From: Reticulitermes lucifugus
Taxonomy: Eukaryota > Arthropoda > Insecta > Blattodea > Rhinotermitidae
Reading direction: 5' to 3'
Length of the DNA: 49,861 nt
Assembly (NCBI GenBank): GCA_026260175.1
Contig: JAKCWW010002281.1
Span: 9,601-59,461, forward strand
Shown: in pieces, positions 41,833 to 49,861 of the stretch
Position numbering within the stretch: position 1 is the stretch's first letter
Layout: every line of letters starts with the position of its first letter
The notes under the pieces: model-generated
What the model was told of the DNA's origin: nothing
What the model saw: the letters and a program-made list of their open reading frames with translations, nothing else
The model's database searches: none
Made by a program: the position numbers and the translations under genes

Positions 41833-42040
41833 TTGGGCCAATATCCTTTGGTCCTGGTACTTCCTTAGATGGTCTTGCACAAGTTGAGCAGAAGCCATAT
41901 TAATTGCCTCATCAGGGAATCCCTGTAATGGTATCACTTGTGGTCCCTCCTCCTCATATGCAACTTGTCCGGACACAAAGCGAACCAACTGTTCTGGCAA
42001 AGCCATATCCTCCACAATGTGCTCAGAAGTATTCACTTTC
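41833..42040 (-). CDS. SSUH2: SSUH2 homolog, fourth exon in this window
   Basis: The exon starts with the last base of a split Trp codon and has 69 further codons. The acceptor is TTTTTTCAG (AG at 42042-42041) and the donor CAA/GTATGC. It encodes KVNTSEHIVEDMALPEQLVR, then FVSGQVAYEEEGPQVIPLQG, FPDEAINMASAQLVQDHLRK and YQDQRILAQ. This is the conserved alpha/beta region after the zinc domain of SSUH2, including the V-x-P-L-x-x-F-P and S-A-Q-x-x-x-x-H-x-x-K spacing. Phases agree on both sides. Confidence 0.85.
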
Positions 42041-44212
42041 CTGAAAAAATCCAATTATAGACACTTCAGTGCAGAAAGGTCATATGTCAAACATGCATTT
42101 GCTCTGTTTTAGAACAGTGGTTGTAGTACAAATGATAAACAGTGAAATCCATTCAAGACAACCTGACTTAAAATGTTTTCCCACCTTCCAAGTTAGAATA
42201 ATTTAGTATTAAAAGTTTCCCATATTATTAACATACATGTTGCCCTTTTAATACATTTTCTGCTTAACAGGATTTCTCACCTAAGCAGCAAGAAAGGATC
42301 AAACAGTAAACTTTTTCACCCTTTTAATATTTTTTCTTGACAATCTTAAACAACTCTCCATGTTACAATTCAGTCAATGTGTTTCAAATACACAGTGACA
42401 AATCACAGCTCTCAGTTCCAAAAAATTAATCAACAAGATAATTTTCACACATGCTTCACAAAGCTTAGCTTATTTGTAATGTGTGTAGTCTGCCATATTG
42501 GTCAGTGCATCGACTATATTTGAGAAGCCTGCTAGTTTCTGATACCAGTCATTTTTATAAGGCTCATAATTGATCATCATAATAACATAAGCCACTGCCA
42601 AAAATTTTCATGTTATCCTTGTCAACTAGTAAGGAAATTCAGGTCCAAAGCACCTTTGCTGCGTTTTTAAAAACCTTAAAATCTGAGAGACATACCCTAA
42701 TGGAGGGAGCCCTACGACATGAAGTGGGGGTTTAACGGTGTGTGATTTGATGGTGTAATTGGTTTACTGTAATTTCAATAACCTGAATTAATCTAGGTGC
42801 AAAATGTATATATGAGGACATTTTATGTTCACATTGCGTATGTATGTATGTATAGTTTTCGTCCTAATCATTTTGCACATGATCAGCATGGCTACCACTT
42901 CACAAACCGGCATAAAACAGAAGCTACCAACAATTCAAGAAAAGCTAGACTTTATAAACAAGGTAGATGCTACTTGAAATGTTGCTTGTTAAAAATTCAC
43001 TAGAAAGCTTGGCATTTGTATCAACTTTAAATACAGTTACATCCAATCAAGATACAATATTATTACCATCTGCGAGTGAACAGTGAAGCTAGAGAAAGAT
43101 GAAAACTTAGCATTTGTATTGACTTTAAATACAGTTACATCCATTCAAGATACAATATTAATACCATCTGCAAGTGAAAAGCGAAGCCAGAGAAAGATGA
43201 AAACACCAAAATACGGGAAGGCAGAATTTGTAATTATGGTATTGTTTCAGCAAAAATGGGCTCTTCATCTACCAGCTGTGTGTGTAAAAATTACGTTGCC
43301 TTGTGTTCAAGAATGTGTCAAAATCACTAACAGTTAAGACTTAAAATGTGCTTTGATGGCGAAAATAAACATTTAATGCATAATTTGTGTGGAATAATAT
43401 TCAAGTAAAGCAAATGTTAATTACAACACAGATTTGCAAAATAATAACAGGTTTTCTGATTTACCTTATTAAAATGCTCCCCTGCTTAATGAGCATAAAT
43501 TGTTGAATATTTCCAAAAAATGTCTTAAGAGAGTTTCACTGTATATGAATGTAACATACAACCCACCACACAACCATACCAGAAGCATTTACAGAAATTC
43601 CTTGCTGGCCACTGTTTTGCCAACCATGGAGTTCAAATATCAGCAGTCTTCCATTTGTATGAAGATTTGCGTATTTTACGTATCTCCTTTTTTAATTTAC
43701 ATGCATACACATACATTGAGAAATCAGTAACTTCTGCACCAATAGATTCATATTTACTGGATGCAGGGCTGAAACAGTATCAAAAACTAGCCTTTTAGCT
43801 TCCAAGATTATGTATATATGAGTCTGTGTGCGAACACAAAACATGCATGCAAGTGCATGTCTGTGGGCATTTGAAACAACTAGGCAATTTTGATGAAGAA
43901 AGAAAATCAATACATTGATGAATATGTGATCACTTTCCAAGAATCTTACCAACTTTTTAATAAGAGGTATTAAACATTAGAAAAATATGCAGCAATGCAT
44001 AATACTGCAAATACACATGCACAGTGAAAAAAAATAGACATTTTTTAACATTTATTTGAGTGCACTACTCACTGTGGCCAGTGCCATCTTTACATAAATC
44101 TAAAAACTAATTGAAATTCGGAAATTTATTATGAAATGAATTTCATTATCTTCTAATTAGGAGCATAATGAAATGTAAAAGTTTTTGAAGAAAATTACGT
44201 GATGCTACTAAC
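42041..44212 (-). other. SSUH2 intron
   Basis: A 2.2-kb intron. A duplicated block near 43005-43085 and 43100-43180 (AGCATTTGTAT...TTTAAATACAGTTACATCCA) forms a short direct repeat of about 80-bp spacing. I see no exon in it. Confidence 0.6.
43009..43195 (+). repeat. Direct repeat in SSUH2 intron
   Basis: Two copies, about 95-100 bp apart, share GCATTTGTAT, ACTTTAAATACAGTTACATC, AAGATACAATATTA and ACCATCTGC-AGTGAA with few differences. Confidence 0.75.
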
Positions 44213-44409
44213 CAAGTGACAGTGAGCCGAATATAGCAGAGAATCTGGCCATGACCCTCACATGCTGAACAGGCCAGCTTTCCCTTCGCATTACACTCAT
44301 TGCAATCTTGACGACCACGACCATGGTGAGACAGAGAGCAGTTGATGCACCTCTCCCTCTGCTCCGACTGTGTCCGATACCCATATCCATTACACATCTG
44401 ACAGCGGAT
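44213..44409 (-). CDS. SSUH2: SSUH2 homolog, third exon (second half of Cys-rich domain)
   Basis: The exon has 65 codons and two bases; the acceptor is CTTTATCAG (AG at 44411-44410) and the donor TG/GTTAGT, phase 2. It encodes IRCQMCNGYGYRTQSEQRER, CINCSLSHHGRGRQDCNECN, AKGKLACSACEGHGQILCYI and RLTVT. Four Cys-x2-Cys pairs (CQMC, CINC, CNEC, CSAC), several with G-x-G, make the second half of a DnaJ-like cysteine-rich zinc domain. SSUH2 proteins have this domain without a J domain. The phase-2 donor matches the phase of the next exon and restores a Trp codon. Confidence 0.9.
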
Positions 44410-44450
44410 CTGATAAAGTTCATTTATATTTCAGTAACTTCATTGCAAAG

Positions 44451-44888
44451 TACAGCAAAATTCATTTAATCCGACACCCGACAATTCAGAAATCCTGATA
44501 ATCGGGCATTTGAAAAGAGTAGTCCCAAGAACAGAAGTTTTGCTTTTTACCAGAAAAAAGCTTCATCAATGAAAGAGTCAGATCTCAGGGACATGTTCAA
44601 AAATGCCTCCAAGAGTGTCTGTACATCAACCATTGTGGTATTTCCTGACCCCTTATCTCCTACCCCAACTTCTTCACCAGAAAACACAGAATGACCCTGG
44701 ACAAGCAGATGAAGGAGATATCCAAATGGAATACTGCTCTGATTAGTTGTACAAGCCAAGTACAGGCGCAGTAACAAAAAATTGCCTGTTAGAACTTAGG
44801 TCAGTATAGGTACTGTCTGACAATATGGAATATCTGACAATTTGGCACCTGTCTGGTCCTGTGTAAGTCGGATTAACGGAATTTTGCT
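44451..44888. mobile_element. TA-flanked pogo-like MITE in SSUH2 intron (copy 1)
   Basis: The ends CAGCAAAATTCATTTAATCC and, reversed, AGCAAAATTCCGTTAATCCG are inverted repeats of about 25 bp. The interior aligns with 48053-48508 through ACCAGAAAAAA-CTTCATCAA, CAGATCTCAGG, AAGGAGATATCCAAATGGAA and TACTGCTCTGATTAGTTGTA. It is a second copy of one element family. Confidence 0.8.
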
Positions 44889-45673
44889 ATGGGATCCTAT
44901 GCTCCATGTACCAAATAAGGTCCAATATGACTTTTATTTCCATCCACAAATTAATAATATAATACAATATAATAAAGTGTGGCATATTCATAGTGTCCTT
45001 GAGCTTCAGAAAATGTGGTGTTGGCTTGTACAAGTGCACTAGCCAACACAATCACTGTGTTATCACCAGTGCAATCTGAGCCAAGCTACAGCTGCTGGGT
45101 CATATTTTATTAGCACCTGGTCATAGCATGCTTGCAAAATGTATTCAGTTGAAGAAAAACATGTTCATTTTCAATACATCAACAAAGTATGTTTCAAGGA
45201 ATAAAGTCACCAAACGTTTTGTGAAAATACCCTATGTCAACAGTGCCACATTAAAGGAAAATACACTGAACAGTGGAAAAATTTCAAATGACAGTATCAG
45301 TGCTGGACAAAAAAAAAAATGCTGAAACTTGTGTTTCTCTTAGATGAGATGTAGTTAATATTAAGTGTTACTGTATTTCACTAACAGCCCATGCTGTCTC
45401 TACTTTGCTGGAGCAGCTGTCATTTGTCTGTGTTATTTAACTCAGGGTTTCCCAAATGACAGTCTGTGGAACTGTAGTGCACAAGTGTGTTATGGGTGAT
45501 CTGTTGAGGTTTTTACTTAAACGTGATTTTATTTCAACTGCTCATTCTTAACAATGAGTGAAGCTATGCTTCTATGCAACCGGTATGTCTTCATGGTGTG
45601 GACAGGCACAGCTTTACCCTTTAACTTTCTTTCCACTGCATCTCATATTTACTTGGTACCTCATAAGCAGTTT

Positions 45674-45935
45674 AGCTGGCGTAGCTCAGTATGGTGAATG
45701 CGCAGTGGATTTGATAGGAGAATGCGGGTCAGACATTTGTGTCTTCACCGCTACATCCAGACCAACTCTGAGGATTACTCATTCTACTACCCAGTGTGTA
45801 CAAAGGCTCTATCCCTGAGGGCACAGTCGCCAGGGTGTGAAGCTGACCATACACCTACATCTGGAGTCGAGGTCATGAATTACATGGCACTATACCTCCA
45901 CTCCCCCAAACAGCTTCATGGCATGGTGCTTCATT
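45674..45935 (+). repeat. tRNA-derived SINE, complete-looking
   Basis: The head is GCTGGCGTAGCTCAGTATGG (box A-like), with a box B-like region after it. The middle has CATCCAGACCAACTC and AGGCTCTATCCCTGAGGGCA. The end has TCATGGCATGGTGCTTCATT. The string near 45890 (CACTATACCTCCACT) is the reverse complement of the GAGGTATAG block in the other SINEs, so they may share a 3' domain. Confidence 0.65.
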
Positions 45936-46008
45936 AAGAATAGGAAACTCTTTTCTGTTACCAAAATAAATAAATAAATCATCAAACACAACACTAGTAC
46001 AGTATATG

Positions 46009-46762
46009 CATCTATTGAATAAAATCTTTAACATATCCCCAAAATGGTTTCAGCCATCAAGTAATCATCTTCAGGGGGAACACCCTTATCAACTTATGCT
46101 GTGTGGCAACAGAGATTCATCACACCATGTGTCACACATCCTCAGTAACAGTCACTCTCTCAGAACAATGGAGGAGACTGTGAAAATGCTTTTTGAAAAG
46201 AGAAGCACATGGACGCCTTGGAAAACCTTTATATTTTCACAGAAAAAAAAAACAAAAAAAGTTTAATGAAATAGCCTTTTCAATCTTGCATGGCAATTAT
46301 ACTGTAAAGACCTCCCCTCTTTAGAAAGAACGAGAGCTGAGTAAGGACAGGAAGGCAAGATACCCAGCAAACCCAAAAGGCTGTTCATCCGCTCATCTAG
46401 CACTACACAATTCCTTCACCTCCTAACCTGACTACACATGACCACTAAGAACCAAAAAACATAATTTACTTTATCTGTCGTATTATGTTCTGTCATTACA
46501 GATTACATCTAAAAATAATATAGCCAGTTCTCTGAGTGGTGAACCAACCCTTGGTTTTGATACAACTGACTTTTAACTACATATGGATTTACATTTTATT
46601 ACCAATCATGCATAAGTTGTTAAATTTAACTGTGTTGTATACACAACACTTTCACTTAAGCAATAAAACATCAAATGTTAATAAAGGTGTTCCCCTGATG
46701 ATGATCATTTGATGTTAGAAATATCACGGGAATATATTTGTGGTTTTATTCAGTAGACACAC
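46009..46762 (+). mobile_element. Inverted-repeat element with degenerate hammerhead motifs (copy D)
   Basis: The left arm (46009-46105) and the reverse complement of the right arm (46665-46762) share a GCATCTATTGAATAAAA-like start, CATCTTCAGGGG/CATCATCAGGGG and AACACC-TTAT. The right arm keeps CTGATGA (46695-46701) and helix I CCCTT-type pairs with GGGAA, but helix III does not form properly. The left arm keeps CTGAAGA on the minus strand. Confidence 0.6.
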
Positions 46763-47097
46763 ATGCTAACGTTGTGCAATGGTTTATTAATTTTGCAAAC
46801 TGTAAAAACATGAATGGTATGTATACGAAATTTAAGACACCCCTTTTCTGCTTTTATCACATCACAGCTGGCAACTTGAATGTACAATTTTGTGAACAAA
46901 AACAAGTGTTGCAAAAAATCTGGGTTAAAACTTTAAACAAGAAGTAATTAGATCATCCACAAATCCTTAAACAGAGGAAGTGTGTATCATATATCACAAT
47001 GTCACTACATAAAATATGTAACACTTTTGTTAAACATGGGTACATATGTGTGACTTGGATGGTTCCTGAAATTCATTTGGGAAGCACTGATTTAGCT

Positions 47098-47393
47098 CAC
47101 ACTGTCATAATTCAGTACAATAAATGTCTTCTGCATATTTGAAGGACCAAAATTAAAACTTTAATTACATAATATCCTACAGTAACAAGTTCTTAAAAAA
47201 AATAAGCAGCCACAGTTCCACAAACTCCCAATATCCCAAGAGGCCTTGGTCTTGTCAACCACAGAGCTTTTCAGGAATGTAACAACTACAGTTGTATTTC
47301 CAAATATTGCATTAGTATGAACTACTGATAGTGTCATTACAAAAACCAAAAATAAAATAATACTTTCACTCCAAATTCAGTCACGATACTTAC
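47098..47393 (-). other. SSUH2 intron (part)
   Basis: The intron between the exons at 44409 and 47394 continues here. Its donor on the minus strand is TGG/GTAAGT at 47394-47393. Confidence 0.6.
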
Positions 47394-47642
47394 CCAACCT
47401 TTGCCATAGCATTCACTACATACAACATGACCAACCCCTCTGCAACGATGGCACTGTTTCACTGACGAAGTGTGAGGCACTCTAATAAACTTCTCCTCAC
47501 TCTTGAACACCTCAGAAGGCTTGGCATTAATGTCCCATGGGAGAGGAGCCGGTCCATTCTCTGCACCATCCACCTCACCTCCAGAGTATGGAACGAATTT
47601 CCAAGATGTTTCACGTTTCTCTGTGAAAGTTTGCAGCTCATA
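47394..47642 (-). CDS. SSUH2: SSUH2 homolog, second exon (start of Cys-rich domain)
   Basis: The exon has 83 codons and is phase 0 at both ends (AATTTCAG acceptor at 47644-47643, GTAAGT donor). It encodes YELQTFTEKRETSWKFVPYS, GGEVDGAENGPAPLPWDINA, KPSEVFKSEEKFIRVPHTSS and VKQCHRCRGVGHVVCSECYG KGW. The ELQTF-x-E-x-R and W-x-F-x-P-Y-S-G landmarks and the RVPHTSSVK-x-C linker are diagnostic for SSUH2. The first two C-x2-C-x-G-x-G units (CHRC, CSEC) of the zinc domain lie at the end. SSUH2 has been linked to tooth and skeletal matrix development in vertebrates; its molecular role is unclear. Confidence 0.93.
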
Positions 47643-48763
47643 CTGAAATTAGTAGATTGCTTCTACAGAAAGTAGAAAAACTAAGGAGATTTTAGGTTCT
47701 CAGGGCTGTGTATATTAATACTGTACTCTGAAGAGTGACACTGTGTAATCTAGCACATAGGTTCTTCAGAGTTGTTGGTGCTTACCTACTAGACTACATG
47801 GCATCACATCCCAGAAGGCCATCATCTTAGAGCAACTACAATTTTACATTAACATTATGTGTATTTACAGCAGTAAGTCTGTAATCATTTACACAAAATT
47901 TGGATGCAGATAAATAAACTCAAAAACTTTTTTTTTGTTACATAACAGTCATTCACGCTACATTCCCATTAAGTCATAGCCTCAGTATTGTTGTGGTTAT
48001 TACAAACCCAATACAGACCACACCCTCTTTATACTTCATTATTTCAAGAAAATACAGCAAAATTCCTTTAATCCAACATCCAATAATTCAGATATGTGGC
48101 TAGTCCGGCACTTGAGGAGAGTAGTCACAAGACTGGAAGTTTTGTTTTTTACCAGAAAAAATCTTCATCAATTAACCAGGCAGATCTCAGGGGCATGTTC
48201 ATAATAGGCCTCCAAGAGTATCTGAACATCAACTGCTGTGGCATCTTCTGACCTCTTATCTCCTACTGCATCAACTTCTTAAGCAATGAAGACTCCAGAG
48301 GACCCTGATGACCCTGAACCAGCAGATGAAGGAGATATCCAAATGGAATACTGCTCTGATTAGTTGTACAGCCCAATTATAGGAGCAGTAACAAAAAATT
48401 ACCCGTACGAACTTAGGTCAGTATAGGCACCATCTGATAATGCGGAATATTTGATAATTCGGCACCTGTCCGGTCTGTTGCAGGTTGGATTAACGGAATT
48501 TTGCTGTATTATATCAGGTAGCACATATAGTTATGAGTGGAACTTTGAAACAGTTACTCAACATAGTGTGTGTTCTAGGGGATGATTCTGTACTAGACAG
48601 GGTTACAGGAAATAAATGCAAATCAGAATACCACTAACATAAAGTAGTGCACAAATCTGTGCAAAATTTATGAGGTAAGGAATTCCTGAGAAAAAATATT
48701 TTTGAAAGTCATTATAGGATAATTGCATATTGCAATCTTTTAAAAATATCTGGAATAACTCAC
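47643..48763 (-). other. SSUH2 intron with pogo-like MITE
   Basis: A 1.1-kb intron with the GTGAGT donor at 48763-48762 and the TTTCAG acceptor at 47644-47643. It holds the MITE at 48053-48508. Confidence 0.75.
48053..48508. mobile_element. TA-flanked pogo-like MITE in SSUH2 intron (copy 2)
   Basis: The ends CAGCAAAATTCCTTTAATCC and, reversed, CAGCAAAATTCCGTTAATCC are near-perfect inverted repeats, with TA on both sides (TACAGC...GCTGTA). The copy is about 456 bp and aligns with 44451-44888. It carries no open transposase. Confidence 0.85.
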
Positions 48764-48975
48764 ATGGAATGCAGAGGAGTATTTGAGTTTAGTGATGGCC
48801 ATATTCTTTGCAGCACCCTTTCCATAACAACAACGATTTTTCACGTGTTCCAGCAGAGCCTGACGAGCAATCTTCTCAGATACTTGTGGATGTGTTGGCT
48901 GAGCTGAGTGATTCAAGCTGTCCTCCCACCACATATCTCTGATCGATGATGATGATGGCGGTGGCGGTACACTAA
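48764..48975 (-). CDS. SSUH2: SSUH2 homolog, first exon visible in this window
   Basis: The exon enters with two bases of a split codon (acceptor TTTTTTTTTCAG, AG at 48977-48976) and ends in phase 0 at CAT/GTGAGT. It encodes SVPPPPSSSSIRDMWWEDSL, NHSAQPTHPQVSEKIARQAL, LEHVKNRCCYGKGAAKNMAI and TKLKYSSAFH. The proline/serine stretch followed by S-E-x-A-R-x-A-L-L-x-x-V and CCYGKGAA is the N-terminal boundary of the SSUH2 core. Because it opens in the middle of a codon, the initiator exon lies further right, outside the window or unrecognised. Confidence 0.88.
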
Positions 48976-48999
48976 CTGAAAAAAAAAGGTACACCATTC

Positions 49000-49230
49000 C
49001 TTTTTATTCTGTTGCGCAACAGCCCAATTCGGGCCTATGCCACCTCACTGTTGAGGTTTTTAGATCACACACAATGAGACACACACACGAACGAGTGATC
49101 AGCTCATTGCAGAGGCCACTACCTACACAACGCACAACAAACATCCATGCCACCAGGAGGATTCGAACCCGTGATCCCAGCAATCAGGGGGCTCCAGACC
49201 TACCCCTTAAACCGCACGGTCACCGGCATC
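49000..49230 (-). repeat. tRNA-derived SINE (different type)
   Basis: On the minus strand, a GGTGACCGTGCGGTTTAAGG box A-like head (about 49228-49205) is followed by GATCACGGGTTCGAATCC (box B, about 49176-49159). The body reads GTGGCATGGATGTTTGT, and the end lies near 49000-49020. The box A/B spacing is that of a tRNA. The continuing body makes it a SINE rather than a tRNA gene. Confidence 0.7.
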
Positions 49231-49638
49231 AGCACACTCCATTCCTTTACTTCAGCCAAATCTTAATAAACTGCTAAAACTGTACATTTTTCACGTAAAT
49301 ATGGATTTAATCCTCATCAGAGAGGTCTAGAAACTTCCCAAAAACCTAGGAGTCACCTCCAAATCCTAGGCGCCAGAAGGGTGACATGAAGCAAGTTCTA
49401 TACTAAAGAACTACAATTCTGCAGGCCTGCTGACCTATGAACCTCACTGTTATACGACAACGTCTGCTGCTTGCACGTGAACGGATAGCCGCCACGTTTC
49501 TGTATGTAAGGGAGAAAAGCAATAATTATGCTGAAATATTAAGCGCCCAGACCGCCAGGCGCCCGGATTTTGCGTACCCCTGTATCATCAGATTATTAAT
49601 CCTCTTCACTGCCAACATAATCACATCCGAAGCATTAA
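49231..49638 (-). other. Upstream SSUH2 sequence, no exon seen
   Basis: No minus-strand exon with the required phase-1 donor is recognised here. Confidence 0.4.
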
Positions 49639-49639
49639 A

Positions 49640-49861
49640 TACGAGGGCTGTCCAAAAAGTATCCGACTATATTTCTTCCCGCGGTAAGTAATGGCGAAAG
49701 GGTGGGGAAACTGAGCGTAGTGGTAGAAGGGACTTTCATGCACATGCGTGATTTTTTGCTGCCTCGCAACACCGCCGGATGCGTCTGTCGCTGCCAGTTA
49801 GCGAAGTGGTGTAACACGTGTTCGTCGCATTCTCGTTTCGCTCAAGATGACAGAATGTTTG
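49640..49861 (+). mobile_element. mariner-like element, 5' end cut by window edge
   Basis: A TA at 49640-49641 is followed by CGAGGGCTGTCCAAAAAGTA TCCGAC, the end type of a mariner element. About 205 bp of 5' UTR then lead to an ATG at 49847 that opens MTECL at the very end of the window. The transposase itself and the right end lie outside. Confidence 0.6.

Larger units (their letters stand above)
45443..47089 (+). mobile_element. hAT-like element with nested insertions
   Basis: The ends CAGGGTTTCCCAAAT and, reversed, CAGTGCTTCCCAAAT are inverted repeats. They are flanked by near-identical 8-bp direct repeats ATTTAACT (45435-45442) and ATTTAGCT (47090-47097). The 1.65-kb unit contains a SINE (45674-45935) and an inverted-repeat element (46009-46762). 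No transposase frame survives. Confidence 0.65.

Overview
This is a gene-poor, repeat-dense, A+T-rich window from an animal nuclear genome, almost certainly an insect. The evidence is GT-AG introns of 0.7-2 kb, tRNA-derived SINEs of the arthropod type, several LINE families, Tc1/mariner, hAT and pogo-like DNA transposons, and microsatellites. The mix of SINEs and LINEs resembles cockroaches, termites or other Polyneoptera, but that placement is a guess from memory of such repeats.

Two host genes can be supported by spliced exons. On the plus strand, five phase-0-joined exons (6321-8236, 9740-9904, 11219-11407, 12381-12596, 13846-14091) encode at least about 905 residues of a single-pass membrane protein. 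It has a long Ser/Thr-rich, mucin-like ectodomain, a compact juxtamembrane region with cysteines, one transmembrane helix and a short cytoplasmic tail. The first exon or exons are not identified. On the minus strand, five exons (48975-48764, 47642-47394, 44409-44213, 42040-41833, 40046-39894) give the zinc-binding core and complete C-terminus of an SSUH2 (SSU-2 homolog) protein; its N-terminal exons lie to the right or outside the window. The genes converge tail to tail, about 26 kb apart.

The space between and around them is mobile DNA. 1-6.3 kb: a tRNA-type SINE, G-run MITEs, a decayed DDE transposon with long inverted repeats, and a LINE tail. 14-27 kb: SINEs, LINE tails, hAT and pogo-like MITEs, palindromes and a hAT dimerisation-domain remnant. 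29.8-37.2 kb: a LINE fragment, then a nearly full-length but broken RTE-type LINE with a PHD-like ORF1, then a zinc-finger transposon fragment and a LINE C-terminus. 37.5-39.7 kb: a 94-bp tandem array and hammerhead-bearing elements. 40.2-41.5 kb: a mariner pseudogene. The last 220 bp are the start of another mariner-like element.

The most notable signal is a family of dispersed elements, several about 480-520 bp long and most of them inverted repeats. Each carries a type I hammerhead ribozyme-like motif (CTGANGA, stem II, GAAA, a very short palindromic helix III, and a closing helix I). Copies occur near 3.6, 9.6, 34.6, 38.0, 39.6 and 46.7 kb. Those at 38.0, 9.6 and 3.6 kb keep the whole core. 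Two copies are bounded by 12-19 bp direct repeats, which points to retrotransposition. Hammerheads of this type are known from Penelope-like elements and small metazoan retrozymes, so this looks like a non-autonomous family related to those.
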